Shown here one piece after another: positions 14,804 through 22,768 of a stretch of 64,000 nt of DNA. The notes beneath the pieces were generated by a model, which was given only the letters and a program-made list of their open reading frames with translations, searched no databases and was not told the origin of the DNA. The stretch covers positions 1 through 64,000 of the forward strand of contig NZ_JUGR01000001.1 in assembly GCF_000800015.1 (NCBI RefSeq), in the 5' to 3' direction. Numbering within the stretch: the stretch's first letter is position 1; each line of letters starts with the position of its first letter. The translations under genes were made by a program, and so were the position numbers. Origin of the DNA: Terriglobus sp. TAA 43 (GTDB lineage: Bacteria > Acidobacteriota > Terriglobia > Terriglobales > Acidobacteriaceae).

Positions 14804-16447
14804 CTACATAACAACGCCACCGTCCTTCGCGGTTTCGTCCTTGCGCTTCTTTTCTTCTTCAGGCGATTTGTGATGCAGGTCGAAGCCGAAGTGCGGTTCA
14901 TCCTGGGTGCCGGTGATCTTCACCGGAATCTCTGCGCCTGCGCCGTTGTGATGAAAGAACGGATCGACAGGCTTCAGCAGAAGACTCTTCCACTTTGAGG
15001 CGATCATCTGTGACACCTTCGCCTCGGTGCGTACCTTGCCGAAGAAATCAAACTGTTTGCCATCCATGCTGTACGTGCCTTCCAGGTTTACTTCTCCACC
15101 GGGAAGCGTGTAGTGCAACGTGGAAAACCTCAGACTTCCGTTGCGGCTTACGAGTTTGCCCTGCATGTTGGAGGTGACGTCGGGTGCACCGGGTTTGGCA
15201 GCTTTGGGATCGCCCTGCGCGCGCAGACTCAGCATGTCCACCTTGTCCTGCACCTTAGGGTTGGTGAAGTGGATATTGCGGAGGGTGAAGCCGCCGTTCA
15301 TCTCCAACTTTTTCGTTACGCTCTCTTTGCCGTACGGAATACGCAGATGCATCTTCATGCCAATGTTGCTTTGCATGATAGGTGGCTTTGTCTTCACCGC
15401 AAGCATCAGGAAATCACGCAGATGGCCGTTGGGGATGTTTACATCCAGATCGGTGATGTGGCCTTTGCCCTTTACGTTGACCACGGCGCCAGAGCAGGTG
15501 AACTCTGAACTCCCCAGCTTTGCCTGCACCGGCTGCAAATAGGTGTCGCCACTGGTGCCGTCAATGATGGCGTGGAAGGTGGTGTCCAGCGGCATTGGAT
15601 AGTTTGCCGTGTCGAGCGTGAAATCCGGTGTGTGGGTTGTGCCATCCGCGATGATGCGATCAAGCTGGCCGTCGAATTTTCCGGTCGAAGAAAGCATTCC
15701 GCCTATGCCCTTGATTGTTCCCAGGTCGGCATTGTCGAAGGTGTAGTTGCCATTTACCAGCGAGTCGCCGGGCTCTTCGTTATTCCACGGACCAAAGTCG
15801 CCAGTGGCGTGAATATCGCCTTTGGGGATGGCATTGACGAGCACAGCGTCATATTTCCACGGTCGTTCCGGACCAATATCACGCATACGGATGTGTTGCA
15901 GTTCAAAGTGCTTCGGATCCTTATCTGGCTTGAAGGTGCCGATGATCAGGTGCGAGTTCTCCACCTCAATCTGATCGACGAGAATCTCAATCTTGCCTTT
16001 CTTCTTATTTGGGTTCGACGGAGCGGCGGCACGCGCTTCTCTCGGCGGAATGTGAATCTGCATGCCGCTCACGTAGACCGTGCCAACGTGGGTTGGCTTC
16101 ACAAATAATCCACTAAGGGGAGCATGGAAGCGGAAGTGTTCCATGGCAATCAGGGGGTCCGTTGCACCAGCAGCGACAACGTCATCTGGCGCATAGATAC
16201 GCAGCCCCGTGCCGGATACTTCCAGCCCTTTCATCAATGAGACGTCGAGGGTATCCAGCTCCACGCGACTGTTAAATCGGGTGCTTAGCGTGTCAATCAC
16301 TCGGCCCTTCAGGATAGGGCCTGCGCGATGCACCATAACGTTGCCAACGACGATCAAGACAGCGAGGACAATCAGTGCGCCAATTGCTATCCACCGCCAG
16401 ACCCCACGCCGTTTTAAAGGCGGGCGTGCTGCAGTTTCCTCATTCAC
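14804..16447 (-). CDS. AsmA-like single-pass envelope protein
   Basis: A 547-residue protein. The frame is open to 16594, but a GTG at 16447 (or 16450) follows GGAGGAAG and places a basic tail (RPPLKRRGVWRW) directly before the one membrane segment at ~20-38, which is the expected topology. The large periplasmic part shows beta-rich AsmA/TamB-like features: GRVIDTLSTRFNSRVELDTLDVSLMKGLEVSG near the start, cited here as RFNSRVELDTLDVSL, and repeated FTLDTANYP/GEVNLEGTYSMDGKQFDFFG patterns further on. AsmA-family proteins take part in outer-membrane lipid transport or assembly. The exact role here is unknown. It is convergent with the two small genes and divergent from hemC. Confidence 0.75.
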   Translation of the reverse strand: MNEETAARPPLKRRGVWRWIAIGALIVLAVLIVVGNVMVHRAGPILKGRVIDTLSTRFNSRVELDTLDVSLMKGLEVSGTGLRIYAPDDVVAAGATDPLIAMEHFRFHAPLSGLFVKPTHVGTVYVSGMQIHIPPREARAAAPSNPNKKKGKIEILVDQIEVENSHLIIGTFKPDKDPKHFELQHIRMRDIGPERPWKYDAVLVNAIPKGDIHATGDFGPWNNEEPGDSLVNGNYTFDNADLGTIKGIGGMLSSTGKFDGQLDRIIADGTTHTPDFTLDTANYPMPLDTTFHAIIDGTSGDTYLQPVQAKLGSSEFTCSGAVVNVKGKGHITDLDVNIPNGHLRDFLMLAVKTKPPIMQSNIGMKMHLRIPYGKESVTKKLEMNGGFTLRNIHFTNPKVQDKVDMLSLRAQGDPKAAKPGAPDVTSNMQGKLVSRNGSLRFSTLHYTLPGGEVNLEGTYSMDGKQFDFFGKVRTEAKVSQMIASKWKSLLLKPVDPFFHHNGAGAEIPVKITGTQDEPHFGFDLHHKSPEEEKKRKDETAKDGGVVM

Positions 16448-16588
16448 CACGAACTTCCTCCAGCCGCACAGCTTTTGCCGGGATGGACAAAATCGACAGC
16501 TTGTTTGCTTCTGATGCAAAGGATGGTCGCGGGGTATAGCCGCGGTGCGGGAGTGGGCAGGCGTTCCGGGCCGCAGTATGATCACTCC

Positions 16589-17686
16589 ATGCACCTGCGA
16601 ATTGGTTCCCGCGGCTCGCGGCTCGCGTTATGGCAAAGCAATCACATCGCTGCGCACCTGCGCGCGCTGGGACACACCACTGAGATTCTGATTATCCGCA
16701 CCACGGGGGACCGTATGCAGGACCCCGCCTTTGCCGCGACGATCATCGGCCCCGATGGCAAAACACCAGCCAATGTGGACGGCAAAGGCATCTTCATCAA
16801 GGAAATTGAAGAAGCACTTGCGGCTGGAACGATTGACCTTGCGGTCCATTCGTTGAAAGATCTTCCCACGGAGCTGGATGCACAGTTCACGCTGGCGGCG
16901 ATTCCGGAACGTGCCGATCCGCGTGATGTTCTGCTGGTTCCGGACTGGCTGCAGATTCACACGCTGCCTGCGAATGCGCGTATTGGCACGACATCACCAC
17001 GTCGCATGGCGCAGTTGCGCGCTCTCAATCCAGAGTTCCAGTTTGTAGCCATCCGCGGCAACATCGACACGCGCATCCGCAAGCTGGGACGTGGGGATTG
17101 CGATGCCCTGGTGCTGGCCGCCGCGGGAATCGATCGTCTTGGAACGAGGCTGTTGAAACCCGTGGAGCTCGATCCGCAGCATCCGGAGTTTGGCCGCGCG
17201 CCGCACATCGAATGCGTCACGCATCCGGATCACGATCATCTTGCCGACCACGACCACGGAGAAGAGCTTCCGGGCCAGGCGGACTGGATTCGTCAGCGTT
17301 TTGATCCAGAGATGCTGTGTCCTTCACCGGGGCAGGGTGCGCTTGCGATTGAAACACGCGCTGGCGACGCAAGGACCATTGCTGCTATCCAGGTGCTGGA
17401 CGATGGGACCACGCGTTACGCCGTAGAAAGCGAGCGTTGGCTGCTGCACGCGTTAGGTGGGGGATGCTCGTTGCCCGTTGGCGCGCTGTGCATTCAGGAA
17501 CAGGGCCGCGCGAAGCTCCACGCAGTAGTGGCGGCGCCCGATGGCGAATGCGTAGTGACTGCGATGCTATACGCCGCAGAAGGCGAATCCGCAGAGAGCT
17601 TTGGTTCGCGTGGCGCGAAGGTTCTGATCGATCAGGGCGCACGTGAGGTGCTGGCGGAAGGCTTTGCCGGGGTGGAGGCCGAGTAA
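16589..17686 (+). CDS. hemC: Hydroxymethylbilane synthase (porphobilinogen deaminase)
   Basis: A 365-residue enzyme that polymerises four porphobilinogens to hydroxymethylbilane. The ATG at 16589 begins the family N-terminus MHLRIGSRGSRLALWQ; sequence upstream in frame does not belong. The dipyrromethane cofactor attaches to Cys293 in LGGGCSLPVGA. The catalytic Asp region LAVHSLKDLPT and the substrate-binding TSPRRMAQLRA are present. The protein is some 50 residues longer than the common 310, partly through a His/Asp-rich insertion at residues 212-223 (HPDHDHLADHDH) just before the conserved PSPGQGALAIE. The hemD start follows after three bases. Confidence 0.95.
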   Translation: MHLRIGSRGSRLALWQSNHIAAHLRALGHTTEILIIRTTGDRMQDPAFAATIIGPDGKTPANVDGKGIFIKEIEEALAAGTIDLAVHSLKDLPTELDAQFTLAAIPERADPRDVLLVPDWLQIHTLPANARIGTTSPRRMAQLRALNPEFQFVAIRGNIDTRIRKLGRGDCDALVLAAAGIDRLGTRLLKPVELDPQHPEFGRAPHIECVTHPDHDHLADHDHGEELPGQADWIRQRFDPEMLCPSPGQGALAIETRAGDARTIAAIQVLDDGTTRYAVESERWLLHALGGGCSLPVGALCIQEQGRAKLHAVVAAPDGECVVTAMLYAAEGESAESFGSRGAKVLIDQGAREVLAEGFAGVEAE

Positions 17687-17689
17687 CGC

Positions 17690-18439
17690 TTGGCTCCCCG
17701 CGTTCTGGTCACTCGCGCCCCGCATCAGGCCTCGGCATTGGGCGATGCGTTGGCCGCTCATGGCCTGCGCGTGGCATCCGTACCCACCATCGCGCTTGCA
17801 CCTCCCAGTGATGAATACGCCACGCTCGACCGCGTTCTTATTCGCTTGGATGAGTTCGATTGGATACTCTTCACCTCTGCGAATGCGGTCGCTGTCTTTG
17901 CTGAGCGGCTTGAGGACGAAGCTGTGCCGTTAACCTGTGGCATTGCTAGCATTGGCGCCGCCACCAGCAAAGCGCTGCGCGATGCAGGCTTTCCCGTACG
18001 CCTGCAGGCGCAGACGGCGATTGCGGAGTCCCTCGCGAAGTCGCTGTTGCCACACGCACGTGGTGCCTCCATGCTGTTGGTGCGCGCCGAGCAGGGAAGA
18101 GACGTCCTGATCGAAATACTCGAAGAGGCTGGCGCAGAAGTGACTCTGGCCCCCGCCTATCGCACGGTGATTCCTACGGAATCGGTGGAGCGGTTGAAGC
18201 GCGAACTGCCCACGGTAGACGCCATCACCTTCACCAGTTCGTCGTCAGTGCAGAATCTGTTCGCTCTGTTGCACGCCGCCGGTTTGTCTCTTCCAAAAGA
18301 GATGGTGCTGGCGTCCATCGGTCCCATCACCACCGCATCGCTCAAGGAGCAGGGACTGAGGCCTACGGTAGAGGCACGAGAGGCTACTGTCATATCGCTG
18401 GCTTCTGCCGTTGCGACGGCGCTTCGGCATCGCGGCTAA
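17690..18439 (+). CDS. hemD: Uroporphyrinogen-III synthase
   Basis: A 249-residue cyclase that closes hydroxymethylbilane to uroporphyrinogen III. The start is a TTG (17690) three bases after the hemC stop, with GGAGG inside the end of hemC; no ATG is available. Family features are APRVLVTRAPHQASALGDAL at the N-terminus, FTSANAVAVFAERL, and the second-domain strand VDAITFTSSSSVQNLF, followed by SIGPITTASLKEQGLRPTVEA. HemD is poorly conserved, but these elements and the position after hemC make the call firm. It closes the hemC-hemD unit; 85 bp downstream begins the cysteine-rich reading frame. Confidence 0.92.
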   Translation: MAPRVLVTRAPHQASALGDALAAHGLRVASVPTIALAPPSDEYATLDRVLIRLDEFDWILFTSANAVAVFAERLEDEAVPLTCGIASIGAATSKALRDAGFPVRLQAQTAIAESLAKSLLPHARGASMLLVRAEQGRDVLIEILEEAGAEVTLAPAYRTVIPTESVERLKRELPTVDAITFTSSSSVQNLFALLHAAGLSLPKEMVLASIGPITTASLKEQGLRPTVEAREATVISLASAVATALRHRG

Positions 18440-18456
18440 GAATCTTTGGCGATGGG

Positions 18457-18485
18457 TGTAAGGTTTTCCCGCCCGCTGCGTGTTT
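18457..18485 (+). promoter_or_regulatory. Candidate ECF-type promoter
   Basis: TGTAAGGTTT (18457-18466) followed after 12 bp by CGTGTTT (18479-18485) resembles the -35/-10 layout of ECF sigma promoters and would fit autoregulation by the sigma factor downstream. Inferred from pattern only. Confidence 0.35.
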
Positions 18486-18524
18486 CCTTGTGAGCCCACA
18501 TCACGGCTCTGAAGGAGAGACCAA

Positions 18525-18596
18525 ATGAAGTGCAATGAATGTCAATGCGGTGAAGTCTGTGTCTGCGTCATTTGTGGATGCAAGCGGAATGGTTAG
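18525..18596 (+). CDS. 23-aa cysteine-rich peptide (leader ORF of the ECF sigma gene)
   Basis: A 24-codon frame starting ATG at 18525 with an excellent GAAGGAGA ribosome-binding site at ideal spacing. The peptide (MKCNECQCGEVCVCVICGCK, then RNG) has seven cysteines at positions 3, 6, 8, 12, 14, 17 and 19, arranged as CxxC and CxC pairs typical of metal-thiolate ligands. Its last codons overlap the ATG of the sigma gene (AATGGTTAG), so translation of the two is physically coupled. Composition is unlike a random frame: 30% Cys. It could bind metal itself, act as a metal- or Cys-tRNA-sensitive leader controlling the sigma gene, or be a partner of the sigma's own Cys-rich tail. No known family is recognised. 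Confidence 0.7.
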   Translation: MKCNECQCGEVCVCVICGCKRNG

Positions 18597-19182
18597 TTCC
18601 TCAGGCGGCTACGGAACATCTCATTCTGTAGCCGCTGCCATGCCCGTAACGACACAATTCGACACGCTGCTGGAACACCGTGCGCAGTTTCTTACCTTTC
18701 TGGAGCGTCGTCTGCACGACCGCAACAAGGCAGAAGACATTCTGCAGGCGGCCTATATTCGTGCGCTGGAACACGAAGGCAACGTGCAGGAGCACGAGTC
18801 CGTTGTGGGCTGGTTTTATCGTGTTCTGCGCAACGCGGTGATTGATTCCTATCGCCGAAACAGCGTGGAGAACGAAGGTCTCGCGGTGTTAGCGAGAGAG
18901 ATGGAAGATGCCGCCACGCCGCCTGTCGACCTTCGCGATGAGGTATGTCTCTGCTTGAAATCCGCGGTGGATTCGCTGTCGCCTGACTACGCGGATCTGT
19001 TGCGCGAGGTGGATCTGGCAGACGAGCCGCTTGCCGCCTATGCGCAGAAGAGAGATCTGACCAGCAACAACGCCGCGGTGCGAGCGCATCGTGCGCGTGC
19101 GGCGTTGCGCAAGGCGCTGATTCGTTCCTGTGGAGCCTGCGCCGAACATCACTGCGAAAACTGCACCTGCAAACGCTGCTAA
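18589..19182 (+). CDS. CorE-like ECF sigma factor with Cys-rich C-terminal domain
   Basis: A 197-residue sigma-70 factor of the extracytoplasmic-function type. Region 2 lies at ~25-85 (FDTLLEHRAQFLTFLERRL, EDILQAAYIRALEHE, VVGWFYRVLRNAVIDSYRR), and region 4 at ~120-175 (LSPDYADLLREVDLADEPLAAYA, NNAAVRAHRARAALRKAL). The tail SCGACAEHHCENCTCKRC adds six cysteines in 18 residues. This layout matches CorE-type (ECF44) factors, in which a Cys-rich domain binds copper or cadmium/zinc and controls activity without an anti-sigma factor. The start at 18589 overlaps the stop of the 23-aa Cys-rich ORF; another ATG at 18640 is possible. No anti-sigma gene is adjacent, as expected. The metal sensed cannot be told from sequence. 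Confidence 0.88.
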   Translation: MVSSSGGYGTSHSVAAAMPVTTQFDTLLEHRAQFLTFLERRLHDRNKAEDILQAAYIRALEHEGNVQEHESVVGWFYRVLRNAVIDSYRRNSVENEGLAVLAREMEDAATPPVDLRDEVCLCLKSAVDSLSPDYADLLREVDLADEPLAAYAQKRDLTSNNAAVRAHRARAALRKALIRSCGACAEHHCENCTCKRC

Positions 19183-19189
19183 TGAAGAG

Positions 19190-19211
19190 AGGCATGGCTT
19201 GCGCCATGCCT
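19190..19211. terminator. Terminator between the ECF sigma gene and mqnD
   Basis: Perfect stem AGGCATGGC / GCCATGCCT with loop TTGC lies 8 bp after the sigma stop, followed by a T-rich stretch. Confidence 0.7.
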
Positions 19212-19234
19212 ATTCTCGTTCTTCGCAAGTCGGA

Positions 19235-20092
19235 TTAGTCGATGAAATCGACCTTGGCCTTGTGCGGAATCACGCCGCGCTCATAGCCCATGTCCAACAG
19301 CTTCTTGATGGCTTCGCGGCCATCGTCGCCGTAGTTCAGGGTGCGCTCGTTCACATACATGCCCACGAACTTGTTGGCCAGGTTCGGATCCAGATCACGC
19401 GCAAACTGCATCGCGTATTCCAGCGCCTGCGGGCGATGATCCAGCGCATGCTGAATGGAGTCGCGCAGAGCCTGTGTGGCAATGTGCATGGATTCCGGTC
19501 CCAGCGAACGGCGGATGGCATTGCCACCCAGCGGCAGGGGCAAACCGTCGGTCTGTTCGCGCCACCACTGGCCCATGTCCAGAATCTTGTGCAGGCCGTT
19601 GTCGCCGTAGGTGAGCTGGCCTTCGTGAATGATCAGGCCGGCTTCGAATTCGCCAGAAACCACGCGCGGAATGATCTGGTCGAACGGAACGACCTCGTAC
19701 GCCACTTCCGGATGGAAGAGGCGCAGCGTCAGAAACGCTGTGGTCAGTTCGCCCGGAACAGCGATCTTCAGCTTCTTCACTTCGTCCGTGGTGTACTTGC
19801 GCGGAGCCACGATCATGGGGCCGTAGCCCTCGCCCACAGAGCCGCCGCAAGCCATCAGGGCGTACTCGTCCTGCAGGTAGGGATAGGCGTGGAAACTGAT
19901 GGCCGTCACGTCGTAGTACGGATCATGAATGGCGCGCTGGTTCAGCGTTTCAATGTCCGTAAGAACGTGGGTGAACTTGTAGCCGGGGACGCGGACCTTG
20001 TTCGTTGCAAGGCCGTAAAACATGAATGCGTCGTCGGAGTCGGGGCTGTGGGCCACCTTGATCTCTTGTACGCCTGTCGTGGTGGTGCTCAT
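19235..20092 (-). CDS. mqnD: 1,4-dihydroxy-6-naphthoate synthase
   Basis: A 285-residue enzyme of the futalosine route to menaquinone, converting cyclic de-hypoxanthine futalosine to 1,4-dihydroxy-6-naphthoate. The family opening KVAHSPDSDDAFMFYGLA, the central SFHAYPYLQDEYALMACGGSVGEGYGPM (shown here as SFHAYPYL and GGSVGEGYGP) and LIIHEGQLTYGDNGL are all present. The fold is that of periplasmic binding proteins, but there is no signal peptide, so it is cytoplasmic. An AAGGAC site lies ahead of the ATG. It lies 44 bp downstream of bioY on the same strand and probably shares its transcript. Other mqn genes are not in the window. Confidence 0.92.
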   Translation of the reverse strand: MSTTTTGVQEIKVAHSPDSDDAFMFYGLATNKVRVPGYKFTHVLTDIETLNQRAIHDPYYDVTAISFHAYPYLQDEYALMACGGSVGEGYGPMIVAPRKYTTDEVKKLKIAVPGELTTAFLTLRLFHPEVAYEVVPFDQIIPRVVSGEFEAGLIIHEGQLTYGDNGLHKILDMGQWWREQTDGLPLPLGGNAIRRSLGPESMHIATQALRDSIQHALDHRPQALEYAMQFARDLDPNLANKFVGMYVNERTLNYGDDGREAIKKLLDMGYERGVIPHKAKVDFID

Positions 20093-20136
20093 GAAATTGT
20101 TTGTCCTTCAGGTTGTGGGGGGAAGAAAGTTACGGC

Positions 20137-20715
20137 TTAACGACGAGCCACGGCGGTAGCCATGCCTGCCGCAGCAAGGACCTTGATGGTGTCTGCAAGA
20201 GCAAACGGAGTCACAGCGCTACCGAGCGCCGTGGAGAACGGAACGTGCAGCGACACGCTAAACCAAGCCGCACCGCAGGCGTAAACCAGCAGCATGGTCG
20301 CAGCGCCTGCCGCAGCAAAGCTGAGGTAACGGCGCGAACGCAGCGCAGCGGGAATACCCGCAATCGCCGCTGCCAAAGGATAGGCGAAGAGATAGCCTCC
20401 CGTGGGGCCCAATAGGCGCGCCACGCCGGGCAGACCGACTGTTGTGAAGACCGGCATACCTGCCGCGCCTTCTGCCAGATAGAGAGCCAGTGCTGCGAAG
20501 CCCGCAGTCGGCCCCATCAGCATGCCCACCAGGATCACCGCGAAGGGTTGCAGCGTGAACGGAACCGGCGTGAACGGCAGTGGCACAGAAATGTGCGCGC
20601 ACAGCGCGATAAACAGGCTGGCGGCCACAACAGCCAATGCTTGCAACACAAATGAGACCGAACGCGACTCGCCTGCGATAGCGGGACGCAGTGAAGACAG
20701 AGAGATACGTGACAT
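20137..20715 (-). CDS. bioY: Biotin transporter, ECF-type S component BioY
   Basis: A 192-residue membrane protein with about six hydrophobic segments. Signatures of BioY are present: PLPFTPVPFTLQPFAVILVG, the glycine-rich GPTAGFAALALYLAEGAAGMPVF region, given here as ALYLAEGAAGMPVF, and LLGPTGGYLFAYPLAA. BioY can act alone or with the shared energising module EcfA/T, which is not nearby. The ATG is preceded by AAAGG. It probably forms an operon with mqnD, 44 bp downstream. Biotin and menaquinone synthesis have no direct link that would explain the pairing. Confidence 0.93.
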   Translation of the reverse strand: MSRISLSSLRPAIAGESRSVSFVLQALAVVAASLFIALCAHISVPLPFTPVPFTLQPFAVILVGMLMGPTAGFAALALYLAEGAAGMPVFTTVGLPGVARLLGPTGGYLFAYPLAAAIAGIPAALRSRRYLSFAAAGAATMLLVYACGAAWFSVSLHVPFSTALGSAVTPFALADTIKVLAAAGMATAVARR

Positions 20716-20767
20716 GGGTCAGGTGCCTTTCAATCCTGATTGTACCGGCTGTGACGGCGATGCGAGA

Positions 20768-21154
20768 TTAACGGTGTTCGGGTTTCGACAGAGTACCTGT
20801 GGGGCGACGTACGCCACCTGCCGGCGCGATACCCATATCCGGGTCGCGCAGGTCGCCCAGGTTCTCGTTGAAATAGGCGCGGTCCGAACGTTTCCGCAGC
20901 GGGGAATTCTGAACTTCCAGCACAGATGTATCTTTCTGAATTCCTTGTCCACGATTGCGTGCGCGAACGGACTGCGATGACGCTACGACACCGGCGGCCA
21001 GATCCGTGCGCGGATGCTGCCGTCTTTCGCGCATATTGAACTTCTGTTGCGACGAAGTTAGCGGTCGCGTCTTCCGCATGTTTCGCCATAGAGCAGCGAT
21101 GCTCACGAGCAAAACAATGCAACATGTGGCGGCGATCAGGGCGAGTGTCTGCAT
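20768..21154 (-). CDS. Small membrane-anchored protein, unknown
   Basis: A 128-residue product beginning MQTLALIAATCCIVLLVSIA, one N-terminal membrane helix followed by a basic, Ser/Arg/Gln-rich soluble tail (RKTRPLTSSQQKFNMRERRQ) ending in a proline-rich segment. The frame can be extended to a TTG at 21178. No ribosome-binding site is strong and no family is recognised. It sits between bioY and the divergent ftsB-like gene. The helix plus basic tail looks like an inner-membrane anchored cytoplasmic protein; being real rather than a chance frame is likely but not certain. Confidence 0.5.
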   Translation of the reverse strand: MQTLALIAATCCIVLLVSIAALWRNMRKTRPLTSSQQKFNMRERRQHPRTDLAAGVVASSQSVRARNRGQGIQKDTSVLEVQNSPLRKRSDRAYFNENLGDLRDPDMGIAPAGGVRRPTGTLSKPEHR

Positions 21155-21311
21155 AGACAAGACCAACCGAGAATACAACGGTGAGAGTTATTCCGAAAGA
21201 GGACACGGGCTTACACCTGATTTGGCATCATGGATAGGTTTTTCACTACAAAAAGGAGGTATCGAGTGGGATGCCACCTCTTGCATCGCGTCCCATCCGC
21301 GCATCTACTGG

Positions 21312-21692
21312 ATGGAAGTGGAAACGCAGCAAAAGACGACGCGGCCCCGCGGATTTGCGGCCAACATCGGCCGTGTATGCGAGGTGTTTTACGGGAACCG
21401 ACGCCGCCTGGCGACGGGAGCCGTGGCGTTGTTAGCCATCATGGTTGGTTACCACGTTGTTTTTGGAAAAAATGGCCTGACGGCATACCAGAACAAGCGC
21501 CACGACCTGCGCGATTTGCAGACGCAGAGCCAGCAGCTGGAGCAGGACAACGGACGCCTGCGTAGTCATGTGGAGCGTCTGACGAACAATCCGGATGCCA
21601 TTGAGCATGAGGCACGAGAAGCGCTGCACTATGCGCGTCCCGGCGAAGTGATTTACACAATGCCTTCTGATCAGAAGGCCGCTGCGAAGTAG
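21312..21692 (+). CDS. ftsB: FtsB/DivIC-like septum protein
   Basis: A 126-residue bitopic protein: a short cytoplasmic N-terminus, one membrane helix at ~33-50 (ATGAVALLAIMVGYHVVFG), then a coiled coil (YQNKRHDLRDLQTQSQQLEQ...) and the family motif DAIEHEAREALHYARPGEVIY near the C-terminus. FtsB joins FtsL and FtsQ in the divisome. The longest frame runs far upstream, but the ATG at 21312 gives normal family length. No good ribosome-binding site precedes it; a strong AAGGAGG at 21253-21259 lies 53 bp upstream and is out of register with any start in this frame. The stop lies two bases from the convergent exported protein. Confidence 0.82.
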   Translation: MEVETQQKTTRPRGFAANIGRVCEVFYGNRRRLATGAVALLAIMVGYHVVFGKNGLTAYQNKRHDLRDLQTQSQQLEQDNGRLRSHVERLTNNPDAIEHEAREALHYARPGEVIYTMPSDQKAAAK

Positions 21693-21694
21693 CC

Positions 21695-22285
21695 TCAGTC
21701 CACGTGCAGTGAACCGTCCAGATCAACGGTAAGGCGATCCTTCGACACCAGCATGGAATGCACCTTCAGCGAATCCAGCGCTACGTTGTAGCCGGTGCTG
21801 TCCTTCGATTTCGCCAGTGCGGCGCGTAGCAGTTCTGCGGCATTCAGTTTCATGCTGGCGGGCAGCTTGCGTTGGAGGAAGGGAACCAGCAGGAAATCCA
21901 GTTCCTTGTTGCCAGTGAAGCGGTCGACGCGCGCGTCGCGGAAACCGATGGATTCGCCCTCTGCCTCCGGCACCACGGAAACGTCTGCCATGGTGTTGAA
22001 TCCCACACCAACGCACTTGCCAAATACACCCGCACCCAGACGCGAATGCGTGCTGACATGCACCACCACGCGATCATCCTGAAAGCTGACCGTCGCCTGA
22101 TCGATGTAGACGTAGCACGCGGAATTGCGGTCGCCGCGCAGGTAGTAGCGCGCATCCGGAGCATTGAAGAGTTGTTCTTTGAGGGTGCGTTCCAGTGCCG
22201 CAGCGGAGACTTTTAATTCGATCGCGCGGGCATTCAGGGTAAACAGAGACATCAGAAACAGAACCGGGAGCAGGAGGCGCTTCAC
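21695..22285 (-). CDS. Exported protein, possible lipid-binding (LmeA-like) fold
   Basis: A 196-residue secreted protein with signal peptide MKRLLLPVLFLMSLFTLNARA. The mature part opens with IELKVSAAALERTLKEQLFN and consists of alternating beta-strand patterns, ending in LTVDLDGSLHVD. One could compare it to SMP/LmeA-type periplasmic proteins that bind lipids, but no diagnostic residue is visible, so the function is unknown. It is convergent with ftsB (two bases apart) and followed upstream by a gene for another small exported protein in the same orientation. Confidence 0.6.
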   Translation of the reverse strand: MKRLLLPVLFLMSLFTLNARAIELKVSAAALERTLKEQLFNAPDARYYLRGDRNSACYVYIDQATVSFQDDRVVVHVSTHSRLGAGVFGKCVGVGFNTMADVSVVPEAEGESIGFRDARVDRFTGNKELDFLLVPFLQRKLPASMKLNAAELLRAALAKSKDSTGYNVALDSLKVHSMLVSKDRLTVDLDGSLHVD

Positions 22286-22357
22286 ATTCCTAGAATAGCG
22301 CCTTGCGACATAGCTGTAGAGGGGGCTATCGAGGCCCGGTGGGGAGTCGAACTGCGT

Positions 22358-22768
22358 TTATTTGCCGCCGAACGCTTCCACGTCGCTTGAGGTTGAGGCG
22401 CCGCCTTCTGAGAGCGCGACAGGAACCGTGGAGGGTGTCGCCTGCGAAGTCGGTCCCAGGCCCAGCTTGATCAGTGCGCGAGAATCAGGCACTAGCTTCG
22501 TCTGCCAGCCATTGTCCCCCTGCAGCTTCTGCATGGCGGCCTGGCTCTCAGCATCCCAGTGGCCGCTGGCTTCTTTCAGGTAGCCAGCCTTCACCAATGC
22601 CGTTTGGATCTGCGTGGCACGGCTGTCGTCCATCGCACGCTGATGCGGCGTGGCAGTCTGGGTCTTTTTATGCTTCGCCGTAGGTCCGCGCTTCACGCGG
22701 GAAGCCTGTAACGGGAGGATGGTGGAGAAGAGGAGCAAAGTCGCAGCGGACGCCGTATAAAAGCGCAT
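22358..22768 (-). CDS. Exported protein with peptidoglycan-binding-like domain
   Basis: A 136-residue exported protein. The frame is open to 22957, but the ATG at 22768 follows GAGG and begins a proper signal peptide (MRFYTASAATLLLFSTILPL). A basic linker precedes a PG-binding-1-like repeat: ATQIQTALVKAGYLKEASGHWDAESQAAMQKLQ, quoted here as QIQTALVKAGYL and WDAESQAAMQKLQ, where the Gly-Tyr-Leu and Asp-x-x-Ser/Thr-x-x-Ala-x-x pattern is typical. The C-terminus is Ser/Thr/Pro-rich. Binding to the cell wall is the family expectation. It stands alone between terminators. Confidence 0.7.
   Translation of the reverse strand: MRFYTASAATLLLFSTILPLQASRVKRGPTAKHKKTQTATPHQRAMDDSRATQIQTALVKAGYLKEASGHWDAESQAAMQKLQGDNGWQTKLVPDSRALIKLGLGPTSQATPSTVPVALSEGGASTSSDVEAFGGK

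Noticed and set aside
19130-20140. Long plus-strand frame opposite mqnD
   Set aside because: It is antisense to a clear mqnD gene and has shadow-like composition rich in His, Val and Arg.
21266-21565. GTG-initiated frame overlapping ftsB
   Set aside because: Well placed behind a ribosome-binding site, but the product is Pro/Arg/His-rich and overlaps ftsB in another frame; reported only as a finding about the start.
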